Shown piece by piece: positions 24,939 to 36,367 of a stretch of DNA of 45,007 nucleotides (within the stretch, counting starts at the first letter, position 1; each line of letters opens with the position of its first letter). Source of the stretch: Candidatus Eisenbacteria bacterium. GTDB taxonomy: Bacteria; Eisenbacteria; RBG-16-71-46; JACRLI01. A program made the position numbers and the translations under genes. Where the stretch lies: NCBI GenBank assembly GCA_016235265.1, contig JACRLI010000013.1, forward strand, positions 1 through 45,007. The letters run 5' to 3'. The notes under the pieces were generated by a model. That model did not search any database. It worked only from the letters and a program-made list of their open reading frames with translations, and was not told where the DNA came from.

Positions 24939-27188
24939 CTACCTGGCCACGGCCACCTTCCGCGTGGCCGCGGCGCCGGCCGCGCCCAGCCGGTAGAAGT
25001 ACAGCCCGGACGCGACCGGCTGGCCGGTGGCGTCGGCGCCGTCCCAGGCGACGCTGTGCCGGCCGGCGTCATACGGCCGGTCCGCCAGGCGGCGCACCAG
25101 TCGGCCCGCGGCGTCATAGACCTCCGCCCGCACCGCCCCCGCGCGCGGCAGCTCGAAGCTGAGGCTGGAACCGCGCAGCGAGGGATTGGGGGCCGGCAGG
25201 TCCACCCGGAACGCCCGCAGCCCGGCCGAGGGCGCGGCCACCGTGATGGACGGCCCGGGGCTCAGGACATTGAGCGCGCTGGTGGAGCCGGACATGCCGC
25301 CAAACGTCCCGCCGGGCGAGCCGATGAAGTCAATCCGGTAGGTGATGTCGAAGAAGCTGTTCACCGCCCAGTGCCCGCCCGGCTGGGTCCAGAGCGTGGT
25401 GTGGCCCGGGGACGGCATGCCGAAGCCGCTGCCGCCGGTGATGCGCAGCAGGTCGAAATCCGGATCGCCCGGCGGCAGTTGGCCCTGGAGCATGAACATG
25501 TCGGTGTCGAACTCCTGGGGCGTGGTCCCGGCCCCCTGAGGGCCGGAGTGGGTGGTGCCCTGCATGGGCACGGTGAGCGAGCGGGAGTATCCGCCGTACA
25601 GCCCGGTGCCGGTGAGCTGCACCGTCAGCATCCCGGTCCACTGCTGGTAGTTCCCTCCCAGGGAGCCACCCGGGCCTTCGGAGAAGACCACGATGTTGGT
25701 GAGCGACATGTCGGCCTGGATGTGGGAGCCGGACGGCAGCCCGCTGACGATGAACAGCGACTGCGGGCGCCCCCGATGACCGGTGGGGCAGTCGGGCGGG
25801 AAGCTGGCGGTGCCGGTGCCGTTGTCGGGCATCACGCAGTCCTGCGGGAACGGCCGGCCGGTCTCGAAGCGTTCCATGGAGGTGAGGCTGCCCGAGTAGC
25901 CTCCCAGGGGCCCGCCCGGGTGGCCAACGAAGTCGATGCGATAGGTGATGTCGAAAAAGCTGTCCACGGCCCAGCGGCCGGTGGGCTGGCGGTGCAGCGT
26001 GGTGTGGCCCGGGCTGGGCATCCCGTAGGACGAGCCCGCGGTGATGCGCAGCAGGTCGAAGTCGGGATCCCCCGGAGGCAGCTGGCCCTGCAGGAAGGCC
26101 AGGTCGGTCGGGAAGCCCTGGTCCATGACCCCGTAGTTCGGAGGGCCGATCCCCGTCTGTCCGCTCACCCCGATGGGGATGACACGGTGGTACGAGGACA
26201 GCGAGCCGGTGCCGTAGACTTCGAGCACCACCTTGGCGTTGAAGTCCTCCTGCTCCCAGCCCAGCGAGCCGCCCCCCGGGGTGATCAGCGTCAGCAAGGG
26301 GCTGGTGATCGAAATCCGGGCCCGCAGGACGTCGCCGGAGAGCGGCGCCACCTCGCACAGCGCCCGGCCGGGCAGGCTCTGGTAGCCCCCCGGACAGTCG
26401 GGCGGGAACTGGATGCTGCCCACGCCGTTGTCGCTGACGATGCCGACCACGCGCTCCGGGCGGCCCTCGTGGAAGCGGTCCTCGGCGACGGTGGAGCCGG
26501 ACATGCCGCCGAACGTGCCGCCGGGGTGGCCCACGAAGTCCACCCGGTAGGTGATGTCGAAGAAGCTGTCCACGGTCCAGTCGCCGCCCGGCTGCCGGGT
26601 CAGCGTGGTGTGGCCCGGGCTGGGCATCCCGAAGCCGGAGCCGGCGGTGATGCGCAGCAGGTCGAAGTCCGGATCGCCCGGCGGGAGCTGGCCCTGGAGC
26701 ATGAACATGTCGGTGTCGAAGCTCTGGGGCATGGTGCCGGGCACGCGCGGTCCGCAGTGGGCCTCCCCGGTCAGCGGGATGGTCACGCTGCGGGAGAACC
26801 CGGCGAAGGCACCGGTGCCGTGCATCACCAGCACCAGGTCCGCGGTATACGTGGCCGTCTCGCCACCCAACGTCCCGCCGGGCCCGCTGGAGCCGATCAC
26901 CACGTTGCGGAGACTCAGCGTGCCCAGGACCGGCTCGCCCGGCGGCAGTCCGTTGAGCATCACCACCGCCTCGGGCCGGGAGTTGTAGCCGCCGTTGGTG
27001 TGGAGGAACTCGGGGCTTCCGGCGCCGTTGTCGGGCACGTAGCACAGGTTGCGCGTGGCCGCGCCGGCGGAACCGGGAGCCAGGGCGAGGAGTATCAGGA
27101 GCATGGAGGCGGCCAGCGCGCCCAGGGGCGCGCGGGCACCCGGGGAGGCGCCGACGCGGGGTCGGAGGCGGCGTGAAAGGGTGCTCAT
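24939..27188 (-). CDS. Secreted triple-repeat protein with FlgD-like (T9SS-type) C-terminal tail
   Basis: The 749-residue protein starts at ATG 27188 after GGAGGA. A long signal region ends at LALAPGSAGA. Three repeats of about 200 residues follow, each ending with LQGQLPPGDPDFDLLRIT, GMPSPGHTTL and SFFDITYR(I/V)DFVGHPGG. The last 85 residues are a FlgD-Ig-like tail: LPAPNPSLRGSSLSFELP, VRAEVYDAAGRLVRRL, VAWDGADATGQPVASGLYFYRL. Such tails direct secretion or anchoring in Bacteroidota and Eisenbacteria-type genomes. The repeat domain is not recognised. The promoter at 27391-27419 predicts a 195-base leader. Confidence 0.86.
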   Translation of the reverse strand: MSTLSRRLRPRVGASPGARAPLGALAASMLLILLALAPGSAGAATRNLCYVPDNGAGSPEFLHTNGGYNSRPEAVVMLNGLPPGEPVLGTLSLRNVVIGSSGPGGTLGGETATYTADLVLVMHGTGAFAGFSRSVTIPLTGEAHCGPRVPGTMPQSFDTDMFMLQGQLPPGDPDFDLLRITAGSGFGMPSPGHTTLTRQPGGDWTVDSFFDITYRVDFVGHPGGTFGGMSGSTVAEDRFHEGRPERVVGIVSDNGVGSIQFPPDCPGGYQSLPGRALCEVAPLSGDVLRARISITSPLLTLITPGGGSLGWEQEDFNAKVVLEVYGTGSLSSYHRVIPIGVSGQTGIGPPNYGVMDQGFPTDLAFLQGQLPPGDPDFDLLRITAGSSYGMPSPGHTTLHRQPTGRWAVDSFFDITYRIDFVGHPGGPLGGYSGSLTSMERFETGRPFPQDCVMPDNGTGTASFPPDCPTGHRGRPQSLFIVSGLPSGSHIQADMSLTNIVVFSEGPGGSLGGNYQQWTGMLTVQLTGTGLYGGYSRSLTVPMQGTTHSGPQGAGTTPQEFDTDMFMLQGQLPPGDPDFDLLRITGGSGFGMPSPGHTTLWTQPGGHWAVNSFFDITYRIDFIGSPGGTFGGMSGSTSALNVLSPGPSITVAAPSAGLRAFRVDLPAPNPSLRGSSLSFELPRAGAVRAEVYDAAGRLVRRLADRPYDAGRHSVAWDGADATGQPVASGLYFYRLGAAGAAATRKVAVAR
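25370..26720. repeat. Three dispersed near-identical coding blocks inside the FlgD-tail gene
   Basis: Blocks around 25370-25500, 25970-26100 and 26570-26710 encode the same SFFDITYR, GMPSPGHTTL and LQGQLPPGDPDFDLLRIT segments with high DNA identity, spaced close to 600 bp. The first and third are closest to each other (both followed by FMLQG and DTDM). This points to intragenic duplication followed by gene conversion or recent amplification. Confidence 0.72.
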
Positions 27189-27390
27189 GGGGACGGTTCC
27201 TCCGCGGCCAGGCGTGGGGACAGGGCCGCGCCCCGGGGCGCGGGAGCGCACCTCGGGGGCGGCGACACCGATGGAAGCGAGCGGCAAACTGCTCTCGAAA
27301 AGCGGCCGGGAATTCGCTGCGGGACATGAATCCGGAGAGTTGGGCCCCCCGGGGCAACCGGCCCCGGCGAGCGTGGAATAACGTGAACCA

Positions 27391-27419
27391 ATTATAGTCC
27401 GATCCCGGAGGATTCTCAA
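27391..27419 (-). promoter_or_regulatory. Near-consensus sigma70 promoter for the FlgD-tail gene
   Basis: TTGAGA (27414-27419) and a perfect TATAAT (27391-27396) are exactly 17 bases apart on the minus strand. It is the best promoter in the window. Transcription should start near 27384, about 195 bases before ATG 27188. Confidence 0.75.
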
Positions 27420-27604
27420 CTGTAACGGGTGGGCGGTTCCATCCAAAGCGGCCCGCCCGGGCTCATTTTGCCGCCCAGCAGTTCGCCTCCGCGCTTGCCG
27501 ATACTCCCACGGAGTGCGAAGATGCAGCCTTCACCCGGACAGGACTGGGCCGACCCGGTCCCGCGCGCCAAACGCGGGCGGGTTGGAGCATTTCCCGCCG
27601 GTGA

Positions 27605-27641
27605 CGGGCGGGGCGCCGGAGACTACTCGTGGCGCCGCCCG
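27605..27641 (+). promoter_or_regulatory. Leader hairpin before glutamine synthetase
   Basis: CGGGC (27605-27609) pairs with 27637-27641 and GGCGCC (27612-27617) pairs with 27631-27636, with a GG bulge and a 13-base loop (GGAGACTACTCGT). It lies in the presumed untranslated leader. It does not match the glnA or glutamine riboswitch patterns I know. It may act in attenuation or stability. Confidence 0.4.
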
Positions 27642-27677
27642 ATACCCGAAGCAGCCGATGCATGAAAGGAGCGAACC

Positions 27678-29855
<2,178 letters not shown>

Positions 29856-29875
29856 TTCATGCGTGGGATTGAAGC

Positions 29876-29910
29876 GGGCGCCCCGGGCATCAGGTCCGGG
29901 GCGCCCTTTC
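29876..29910 (+). terminator. Terminator between glnN and the cbb3 operon
   Basis: A perfect 11-bp stem (GGGCGCCCCGG at 29876-29886 with 29896-29906) is followed by TTTCGATTC. It starts 21 bases after the glnN stop. It lies between two convergent units and could also stop the cco transcript, although the T-tract is on the plus side. Confidence 0.82.
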
Positions 29911-29924
29911 GATTCGGGGGGTTC

Positions 29925-30209
29925 CTATTGGGGAGGCTCCTGTTTCCGGAGGGGCTGCACTTCGGGTCCGTCCGAGGGTCGCGGCTTCCCCTCCGCATCC
30001 GTCGAGGCGCTCGCGGTCGAGCCGCCCTGGGCGCCCGGCGGGGCGGCCTTCCCCAAATCTTCGCTCTTCCCCTCGTCCTCGTGCAGCACCCGCAGCGCCG
30101 GCGTGTCCAGGTCGTCGAACTGGCCCCTCCGCGCGGCCCACGCGAAGGCGATCACCGCCGCCAGGACCACGATCAGCGCGAGGGGCAGCACCACGAAGAG
30201 CGCGCTCAC
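29925..30209 (-). CDS. ccoS: CcoS, cbb3 oxidase assembly protein, with long tail
   Basis: The 94-residue protein starts at GTG 30209, overlapping the ccoI stop as GTGA. One membrane helix (LFVVLPLALIVVLAAVIAFAWAA) is followed by the family signature RRGQFDDLDTPALRVLHEDE. CcoS is needed to insert heme and copper into cbb3 oxidase. Usual members have 50-70 residues. Here a Ser/Pro/charged tail of about 40 residues is added. It is the last gene of the operon. Confidence 0.93.
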   Translation of the reverse strand: MSALFVVLPLALIVVLAAVIAFAWAARRGQFDDLDTPALRVLHEDEGKSEDLGKAAPPGAQGGSTASASTDAEGKPRPSDGPEVQPLRKQEPPQ

Positions 30210-32858
30210 AACCGCTCCTCCTTCGCGAGGGTCTCGACGGTCGCGGCGCCCCCCGCGCCCGTTCGATCCGAGGGCCCGGACCGCTTCCCCTCGAAGGTCC
30301 TCGACAGCCACGACGAGGCCACCACGGTGAGCGAGCTCGCCGGCATGGCCACCGCCGCGATCAGCGGGTTGATCACACCGGCCACCGCCAGCACCGTGCC
30401 GGCCACGTTGTAGCCCAGGGAGAACAGCACGTTGAGGCGTATCACGCCCAGGACCCGGCGCGATCCTTCCACGAGCTCCACCAGCCCCGCCACGCCGGGA
30501 CGGGCCAGGTACACGTCCGCGGCGGCCAGGCACGCCTCCGCGCCTCCGTGCACGCCCACGCCCACGGAGGCGCGGGCGATGGCCGCGGCGTCGTTCACGC
30601 CGTCGCCCACCATCACCACGCGCCCGCGCGCCTCGGCCGCTTCGATCACGCGCAGCTTCTCCTCCGGCGTGGCGCCGCCGCGGCATTCCCCGGGCGCAAA
30701 GCCCAGTTCGCGGCCCACCGCGGCCACCACGTCGGGGTGGTCGCCGGAGAGCAGGCGCAGCTTCCATCCGATCCCGCGCAGGCGCGTCAGCGAGGCCGCG
30801 GCGTCGGCGCGCACCCGGTCGCCGAAGCCGGCCCGGGCGGCGAGGCGGCCGTCCACGCACACCCAGACGGGCGTGAGCCCGGTTGCCGCGCCGGCGGTGT
30901 CGCATGCGAGGGAGCCCATCGGGGCACCGGTCGGGCCTCCCGCCAGTACGACCGCGGCCTGCGCGACTTCTGATGCGGAGCCCACGCCTCCGGGCCCGGC
31001 CTCCCCACCCAACCCCGCCCGCTCGTGCGCGAACTTGGGCGAGCCCACCACCACGCGCCGCCCGTCCACCTCGCCCTCGATGCCGCCGCCCGCGGTGTGC
31101 GTGACCCGCGCGGCCGTGGCCGGCACCACTCCGGCCCAGGCCTCGGCGAAGCCGGCCGCGATGGGGTGCGCCGAGTGGCGCTCGAGCGCCAGCACCAGCG
31201 GGCGCAGTTCCGCGGGGCCGTCCCAGGCGACCAGCGTGGTGCGGCCCTCGGTCACGGTGCCGGTCTTGTCCAGGTACAGCGTGCCGGGCCGGCCCAGCAA
31301 CTCGAGCACCGAACCACCCTTCACCAGCACCCCTGAGCGCGCCGCGCGCCCGATGCCCACGGTGATGGCCAGCGGAGTGGCCAGCGCCAGCGCGCACGGA
31401 CAGGTGACGATGAGCAGCGCGATGGCGTTGTCCACCGCGTCCGCGGGCTTCCAGCGCAGCCAGAGGAGGAACGTCACCGCCGCCAGCGCCAGCACCACCG
31501 CCACGAATCCGCCCGCCAGGCGGTCGGCCAGCATCACCACCGGCGCGCGGCGGTTCGCGGCGGCCTCCACCTCGCGCAGGATCTGGCCCACCCGCGTGGC
31601 CTCGCCGGCGCGCTCCACGCGCACCTCCAGGGGCGCGGTGCGGTTGAGCGTGCCGGCGAACACTTGCCCGCCGGGGGTCACGTCCACCGGGCGCGTCTCG
31701 CCGGTGAGCAGCGAGAGGTCCACCTCGGAGGCCCCCGCGGTCACCACGCCGTCGGCGGGCACGGTGTCGCCCGGGCGCACCTCCAGCGTCATGCCCGGCA
31801 GCAGCGCCTCGGTGGGCACGTCGCGCGTGAGGCCGCCCTCGAGCACGCGGGCGGTGCCCGGCGAGAGCGAGTACATGAGCTCCGCCGAGTCGGCCGCCGC
31901 GCGATGGGCGCGCTGTTGCAGGAAGCGGCCCACCAGCAGCAGGAAGATCAGCATCGCCACGCCGTCGAAGTAGATGGGCCCGCGGGCGGTCACGGTGTTG
32001 ATCGCGCCCCGGGTAAAACCCGCGCCCAGCGCCAGCGCGATGGGCAGGTCCATGTGCAGCGTGCGCGAGCGCACCGAGCTCCACGCGCCGCGGAAGAAGA
32101 GCCGGCCGGGACCGAACACCGAGGGCGCGGTGAGCAGCAGGCTGATCCAGCGGAAGTACTGTTCGTAGGTCTTCTCCATGCCGCTGAACCAGCCGCTGTA
32201 GAGCGCCACCGCGAGCATCATCACGTTGCCCGCGATGGCCCCGGCCACGCCGATGCGCACCAGCATGGCCCGGTCCTCCGCGCGGCGCAGGCCTTCCGCG
32301 CCCACGCCGCGGCAGGGCCGCGGGCGGTAGCCCCGCGAGTCCAGGAAGCGCGCCACCTCGGAGAGCGGCGCGCGCGTGCCGTCCCACACCAGGCGCACCA
32401 GCGAGCGGCCCACGTCCAGTTCCGCGCCGGCCACGCCGGGCACCGCCAGGTGCACGCGCTCCACCAGCCACACGCACGAGGCGCAGTGGACACCCTCCAG
32501 GTACAGGCTGGTCTCGGAGGCCCCGTCGGCGCGGCGGCGCACGTACAGGTCGCGGAAGGAAGGGTGGTCGAACTCCTCGAAGCGGCGCCCGGTGGGACGC
32601 ACCGCCGCCTCGCGCCGCGCGCTGTCCGCGGGCGCCGGCCCGAGCTCGATGGCGACCCCGGTCCAGTGCAGAACGTGCCACGACAAGCACGATCCAAAAA
32701 AGCTGCTCCAGCCCGCTCTCGTGAATGATGGCGTAGGCGGTGCGGCAGCCGTGGCAGCAGAACTGCGGCCCCTCACCCGCGGTGAGCAGGCCCCGGGGTA
32801 CGGGCAGGCCGCAATGGGTGCAGTCCACGGGATCGGAGGGGGCGGGCGCGCGCCTCAC
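30206..32858 (-). CDS. ccoI: CcoI/FixI copper-transporting P-type ATPase, with an apparent frameshift near the start
   Basis: The start is GTG 32858, overlapping the previous stop. The first frame gives the N-terminal metal-binding region CTHCGLPVPRGLL...FCCHGCRTAYAIIHESGLEQ. The rest of the protein continues in another frame: LYLEGVHCASCVWLVERV (HMA motif), LLTGETRPVD, VTCPCALALATPLAIT (CPC copper site), DKTGTVTEG (phosphorylated Asp), MVGDGVNDAAAI. The change lies near a run of six A on the plus strand at 32696-32701, and five would restore one frame. The linker around it is unlike the family, so more than one indel is possible. It supplies Cu(I) for the oxidase. Whether the break is real or a sequencing error cannot be told. 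Confidence 0.85.
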
Positions 32859-33565
32859 CGGTGGGTCTGCTCACAGCAGTCGGTCTTCGGCGACCCGGTC
32901 ATGAGACCCGGGCGCAGCTTGCCGGCCATCGTGAGCAGCCCCAGCACCACCAGCAGGCCGGCGGTGGCCACGGGCAGGTGGCGGCGCAGCGGGCCCAGCG
33001 CGCGCTGGGCGACGAGGCCGAGCCCGGTCATCACCGGCACGGTGCCGGCCCAGAACACCGCCATGGCCAGCGCGCCCATCCAGGGCGAGCCGGTGCCGGC
33101 CGCGATGGCCACGTAGGCGTACAGGAACCCGCACGGAAGCAGGGTGGAGAGCAGCCCCAGCGCCAGGGCGCGCAGTTCCGGCGGTTGCTCGCGCAGCCCG
33201 CGCAGCGCCGCGGCGACCGGGCCGCGGGCGGTCTCCCCCAGCCCGCCCGGGAGGCGCACGCCCAGGGCGCGCAACAGCGCGGCGCCGCCCCAGGCCACCA
33301 TCAGGGCGCCGGCCAGGATGGCCGCGCCCCGGCTGATGCCCACGGTGGCGCCGAGCCGCTCCACGCGTGCACCCACCAGTCCGGCGATGGCGCCCAGCGC
33401 CGTGTACGATACCAGCCGCCCGCCGTTGTAGGCCGCGTGCGCCAGCCACCGGCTCCGCCCGCTTTCCTGGCCGGAGTAGAAGCACACGAACCCGCCGCAC
33501 ATGGCCGCACAGTGGGGGCTGCCCAGCAGCGCGGAGGCCAGGACGGTGCTCACCAGCGCCAGCAT
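32855..33565 (-). CDS. TauE/SafE-family membrane protein of the cco operon (DsbD-like transporter)
   Basis: The 236-residue protein starts at ATG 33565 after GAGGTGA, five bases beyond the ccoH stop. It is a six-helix membrane protein with the paired signatures SPHCAAMCGGFVCF near the N-terminus and STLLPCGFLYAYVA after the loop, typical of the sulfite exporter TauE/SafE (UreH-like) family commonly found between ccoH and ccoI. The CGG/PCG cysteines may carry copper or reducing equivalents for oxidase assembly. Its stop overlaps the ccoI start. Confidence 0.9.
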   Translation of the reverse strand: MLALVSTVLASALLGSPHCAAMCGGFVCFYSGQESGRSRWLAHAAYNGGRLVSYTALGAIAGLVGARVERLGATVGISRGAAILAGALMVAWGGAALLRALGVRLPGGLGETARGPVAAALRGLREQPPELRALALGLLSTLLPCGFLYAYVAIAAGTGSPWMGALAMAVFWAGTVPVMTGLGLVAQRALGPLRRHLPVATAGLLVVLGLLTMAGKLRPGLMTGSPKTDCCEQTHR

Positions 33566-33569
33566 CGGT

Positions 33570-34043
33570 TCACCTCGCCAGGTCGCGGCGCAGGGAGGTC
33601 ACGAAGCGCTCCGCGCCGCGGCTCGCCTCGAAGCGCAATTCCCACATGCCCGGGTGGCGGAACGGCACGCGGGCGGCGTAGCCGCCGCCCGTCCCGCCCA
33701 GCACCACGCGCACGTGACGCGAGGCGTCCAGGTTGTGGATCGCCTCCAGGCTCACGTGCGCGCCGCGCACCGGGCGGCCGTCGCGGTCGAGCAGCGTGAC
33801 CGCCAGCTCCGCCGAGCCGTCGTCGCCCAGCGGGCCGGGCCGCGCATCGAGCGTCCAGCCCAGCCGTTCGCTGCCCGCGCGCAGCGCCTGCGTGGAATCC
33901 CACCCCAGCGACTTGTGATAGTAGTCCGGCTCCACGACGGCCCCGTTGGGCTCGTCCGCGACCCGGTAGGCCCAGGCGTAAAATCCGACCAGCGCCAGCA
34001 GCGCCACCACGATTGCCGCGGGCCACAACCGCGCCGCGTTCAC
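33570..34043 (-). CDS. ccoH: CcoH/FixH cbb3 assembly protein
   Basis: The 157-residue protein is started at GTG 34043, one base after the ccoG stop; longer frames upstream are ccoG shadow. A membrane helix (LWPAAIVVALLALVGFYAWAY) anchors a periplasmic FixH domain (VVEPDYYHKSLGWDSTQA, LDRDGRPVRGAHV, PGMWELRFEA). CcoH stabilises CcoN and CcoP during assembly. YYxKxL-type and PGxWxL segments fit the family well. Confidence 0.9.
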   Translation of the reverse strand: MNAARLWPAAIVVALLALVGFYAWAYRVADEPNGAVVEPDYYHKSLGWDSTQALRAGSERLGWTLDARPGPLGDDGSAELAVTLLDRDGRPVRGAHVSLEAIHNLDASRHVRVVLGGTGGGYAARVPFRHPGMWELRFEASRGAERFVTSLRRDLAR

Positions 34044-34044
34044 C

Positions 34045-35553
34045 CTAATGCCCCCCGCCCGACGGACCGTGCCCCGCGCCGCGTCCGGCATCATGTCCCG
34101 AATCGTGGCTGTCCCCGGGCGCACTCTTGCGGGCGTCGTCCGGGCCGTGGTGTTCCTCCTCCTCGTGCTCCGGCGCCAGCACCCTGTAGGGCACCTGCGT
34201 GGAGAAGTGGTCGCCGTCGGTGACCAGGAACCGGACCGGGATCTCCCGGCCATGCCCGTTGTGCGCCGGAATCACCGCGAACACGGTCGTCGTGCGCACC
34301 TCCCCCGCCGGCACCGGCACCGGGTTCTGCGGGACCACCAGCGTCAGCCCGGCCTCGCTCGCGAGCCCGATGTGGTAGCTCCGGTCGCGCGCGCCCCGGT
34401 TGGTGATCTTCACCAGGATCTGGTTCACCACCGTGCCGTCGCCCTCCCTCACGTACGGCTGCCCCCCGGCGCGCAGCACCGTCACCTCGGTGTCCGACCG
34501 GGTGGCCAGCGTGAACCCGAACAGGCCCAGCGTCGCCGCCAGCACCGCGGGATACATCAGCACCCGCGGGCGCAGCATGCGCCGCGGCCGGTGCTCCAGC
34601 TCGGCGCGCGAGGTGTAGCGGATGAGCCCGACCGGCTTGCCGATCTTGGTCATCACCGCGTCACAGGCGTCCATGCACTGGGTGCAGTGGATGCACTCCA
34701 TCTGCAGCCCCTCGCGGATGTCTATGCCGGTGGGACAGGTCATGACGCAGCGGCGGCACTCGATGCAGTCGCCCATGCCGGGCGCGCGGTCGCGGATGCC
34801 CTTGCCGCGCGGCTCACCGCGGTTGGGGTCGTATCCCACGATGAGCGACTGCCGGTCCAGCAGCACCGACTGAATGCGCCCGTAGGGGCAGGCCACCAGG
34901 CAGGTCTGCTCCCGGAAGTAGGCGAAGTCGAAGAAGATGAGCGCGGTGGTGCCGAGCATCACGAAGAACGAGGTGGGATGCTCGATGGGCGAACGGGTCA
35001 CCCACTTCGCGAGCTCCTTCACTCCCACGAAGTAGGCGAGGAAGATGTGCGCCAGCGCGGCCGCCAGCACCAGGTAGATGAGGTACTTGAGGAGCCGTCG
35101 CGGATGCAGCCCGCGCTTCTGGTCCATGAGCTGCGAGCCCCGGTAGCCGCCCTCCAGCCAGCGCTCGATGGGCCGGAACAGGAACTCCATGTACACGGTC
35201 TGCGGGCAGGCCCAGCCGCACCACACCCGGCCCATGAGCGCCGAGAACAGGAACACCGCGATCACGGCGCTCAGGAACAGCAGCGCGAACAACAGCATGT
35301 CGGTGGGCAGGAACGTGGCGCCGAAGATGGTGAACTCGCGCCGCGGCAGGTCCAGCAGCACCAGCGGCCTGCCCGCCACCTGGATGTAGGGAATGAGGAT
35401 GAACACCAGCGTCAGCACGCAGGCGGTGATCCGCCGTCGCCGCCAGAACGCGCCGCGCTCCGGCTTGGGGCGGATCCACCGCCTGGTGCCGTCGAGGTTG
35501 AGGGTCGAGAGGACTCTCTCGGGCGCCTCCATCGGGCCCGGTTGCACGCTCAT
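34045..35553 (-). CDS. ccoG: CcoG, cbb3 oxidase assembly iron-sulfur/copper reductase
   Basis: The 502-residue protein starts at ATG 35553. Membrane helices at the N-terminus (ILIPYIQVAGRPLVLLDLPRREFTIFG, then LLFLSAVIAVFLF) precede GRVWCGWACPQTVYMEFLFRPIERW. Two [4Fe-4S] motifs follow: CIECRRCVMTCPTGIDIREG and CIHCTQCMDACD, with the family sequence MTKIGKPVGLIRY. The C-terminal half is an Ig-like periplasmic domain. CcoG reduces Cu(II) for cbb3 assembly. The C-terminal 30 residues are His-rich (DSHDSGHDAGRGAGHG), a possible metal-binding tail. Confidence 0.96.
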   Translation of the reverse strand: MSVQPGPMEAPERVLSTLNLDGTRRWIRPKPERGAFWRRRRITACVLTLVFILIPYIQVAGRPLVLLDLPRREFTIFGATFLPTDMLLFALLFLSAVIAVFLFSALMGRVWCGWACPQTVYMEFLFRPIERWLEGGYRGSQLMDQKRGLHPRRLLKYLIYLVLAAALAHIFLAYFVGVKELAKWVTRSPIEHPTSFFVMLGTTALIFFDFAYFREQTCLVACPYGRIQSVLLDRQSLIVGYDPNRGEPRGKGIRDRAPGMGDCIECRRCVMTCPTGIDIREGLQMECIHCTQCMDACDAVMTKIGKPVGLIRYTSRAELEHRPRRMLRPRVLMYPAVLAATLGLFGFTLATRSDTEVTVLRAGGQPYVREGDGTVVNQILVKITNRGARDRSYHIGLASEAGLTLVVPQNPVPVPAGEVRTTTVFAVIPAHNGHGREIPVRFLVTDGDHFSTQVPYRVLAPEHEEEEHHGPDDARKSAPGDSHDSGHDAGRGAGHGPSGGGH

Positions 35554-35582
35554 CGGCGGATCCCCCGGACCTCAGGTCCGGC

Positions 35583-36173
35583 TCATGGAGAGGGCGGCGC
35601 GGGTTGCCCGGTGAGCTCGTGGACGCCCTGCGGCGGCTTCGGGTTCGCGGGATGGGTGTTTCGGATCGAGATCACGTACGCCACCGCGTCCAGCACCTGC
35701 TCCGGCTTCATGGTCTGGCCCCACGCGGGCATGCCCTTGGCGAGCACGCCGTTGTTCACCGTGGCCCACACCTGGTCCGGCGCGCCGCCGTGGATCCAGT
35801 AGTCGTCGGTGAGGTCGGGGCCGATCAGCCCGCCGCCGTCGGGCCGATGACACGCGGCGCAGGTGGTGGCGAAGGTGGCCTTGCCCGCGGCCAGCTTCGC
35901 CGGGTCCTTCGCGGCGGCCAGGATCACGGCCCCGCCCGGGCCCACGGCGGGTCCGCCCCCGCCGTACCTGGCGTGGAACGACTTCATCTCCTCTTGATAG
36001 TTCGCGACGCGGCCCTTGCCGGTCCCGACGCCCGGCACGTTGAACCAGTACAGGGCCGCGAAGATCGCGGTGGCCCAGAAGATGTAGATCCACCAGCGCG
36101 GCATCGGGTTGTCGTACTCCTGGATGCCGTCGTAGTTGTGTTCCATCAGGCGGTCCTGCGACTTGTCCGTCAT
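35583..36173 (-). CDS. ccoP: CcoP-type cytochrome c subunit of cbb3 oxidase, monoheme
   Basis: The 196-residue protein starts at ATG 36173, overlapping the ccoQ stop as ATGA. It has the FixP_N head (DGIQEYDNPMPRWWIYIFWATAIFAALYW) with one membrane helix, then a single cytochrome c domain with heme motif CAACH and axial Met in KGMPAWGQ. Classical CcoP has two c-type hemes and about 290-310 residues. Here only one heme site exists and the chain is correspondingly short. Short CcoP forms occur in Bacteroidota-like operons together with CcoN-CcoO fusion. Confidence 0.93.
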   Translation of the reverse strand: MTDKSQDRLMEHNYDGIQEYDNPMPRWWIYIFWATAIFAALYWFNVPGVGTGKGRVANYQEEMKSFHARYGGGGPAVGPGGAVILAAAKDPAKLAAGKATFATTCAACHRPDGGGLIGPDLTDDYWIHGGAPDQVWATVNNGVLAKGMPAWGQTMKPEQVLDAVAYVISIRNTHPANPKPPQGVHELTGQPAPPSP

Positions 36174-36367
36174 GGCTTGGCTCCCGGGCGGAGGGCCGCT
36201 GCGGGCTCGTCCTCGAGCGGCAGGCGCTTCGCCTCGTCCATTTCGCGCCGCCTGGACGGCGCGAACACCCACACGACGATCACCAGAAACGCGATCATGA
36301 AGAGGGCCATCGCCACCTCGGCGTATACCGCCAGGCCGGCGTGGCTCATCACGTCCACGAGGCTCAT
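36170..36367 (-). CDS. ccoQ: CcoQ-like small membrane subunit
   Basis: The 65-residue protein starts at ATG 36367, overlapping the ccoNO stop. One membrane helix (VAMALFMIAFLVIVVWVFAPSRR) is followed by a charged tail with REMDEAKRLPLEDE, as in CcoQ/FixQ. It stabilises the oxidase complex. Position between ccoNO and ccoP is diagnostic. Confidence 0.88.
   Translation of the reverse strand: MSLVDVMSHAGLAVYAEVAMALFMIAFLVIVVWVFAPSRRREMDEAKRLPLEDEPAAALRPGAKP

Larger units (their letters stand above)
27189..27677. other. Divergent intergenic region between FlgD-tail gene and glutamine synthetase
   Basis: These 489 bases hold no gene. On the minus strand a near-consensus promoter (27391-27419) and a 195-base leader serve the FlgD-tail gene. 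On the plus side a strong hairpin (27605-27641) sits 37 bases before the glutamine synthetase start. No plus-strand promoter or sigma54 site is clear by eye. Confidence 0.55.

Noticed and set aside
32690..32705. Programmed ribosomal frameshift in ccoI
   Set aside because: The run is only six T, no stimulatory stem or stop codon next to it is clear, and the required shift is +1 or -2. An indel is simpler, so it is only mentioned as an option.
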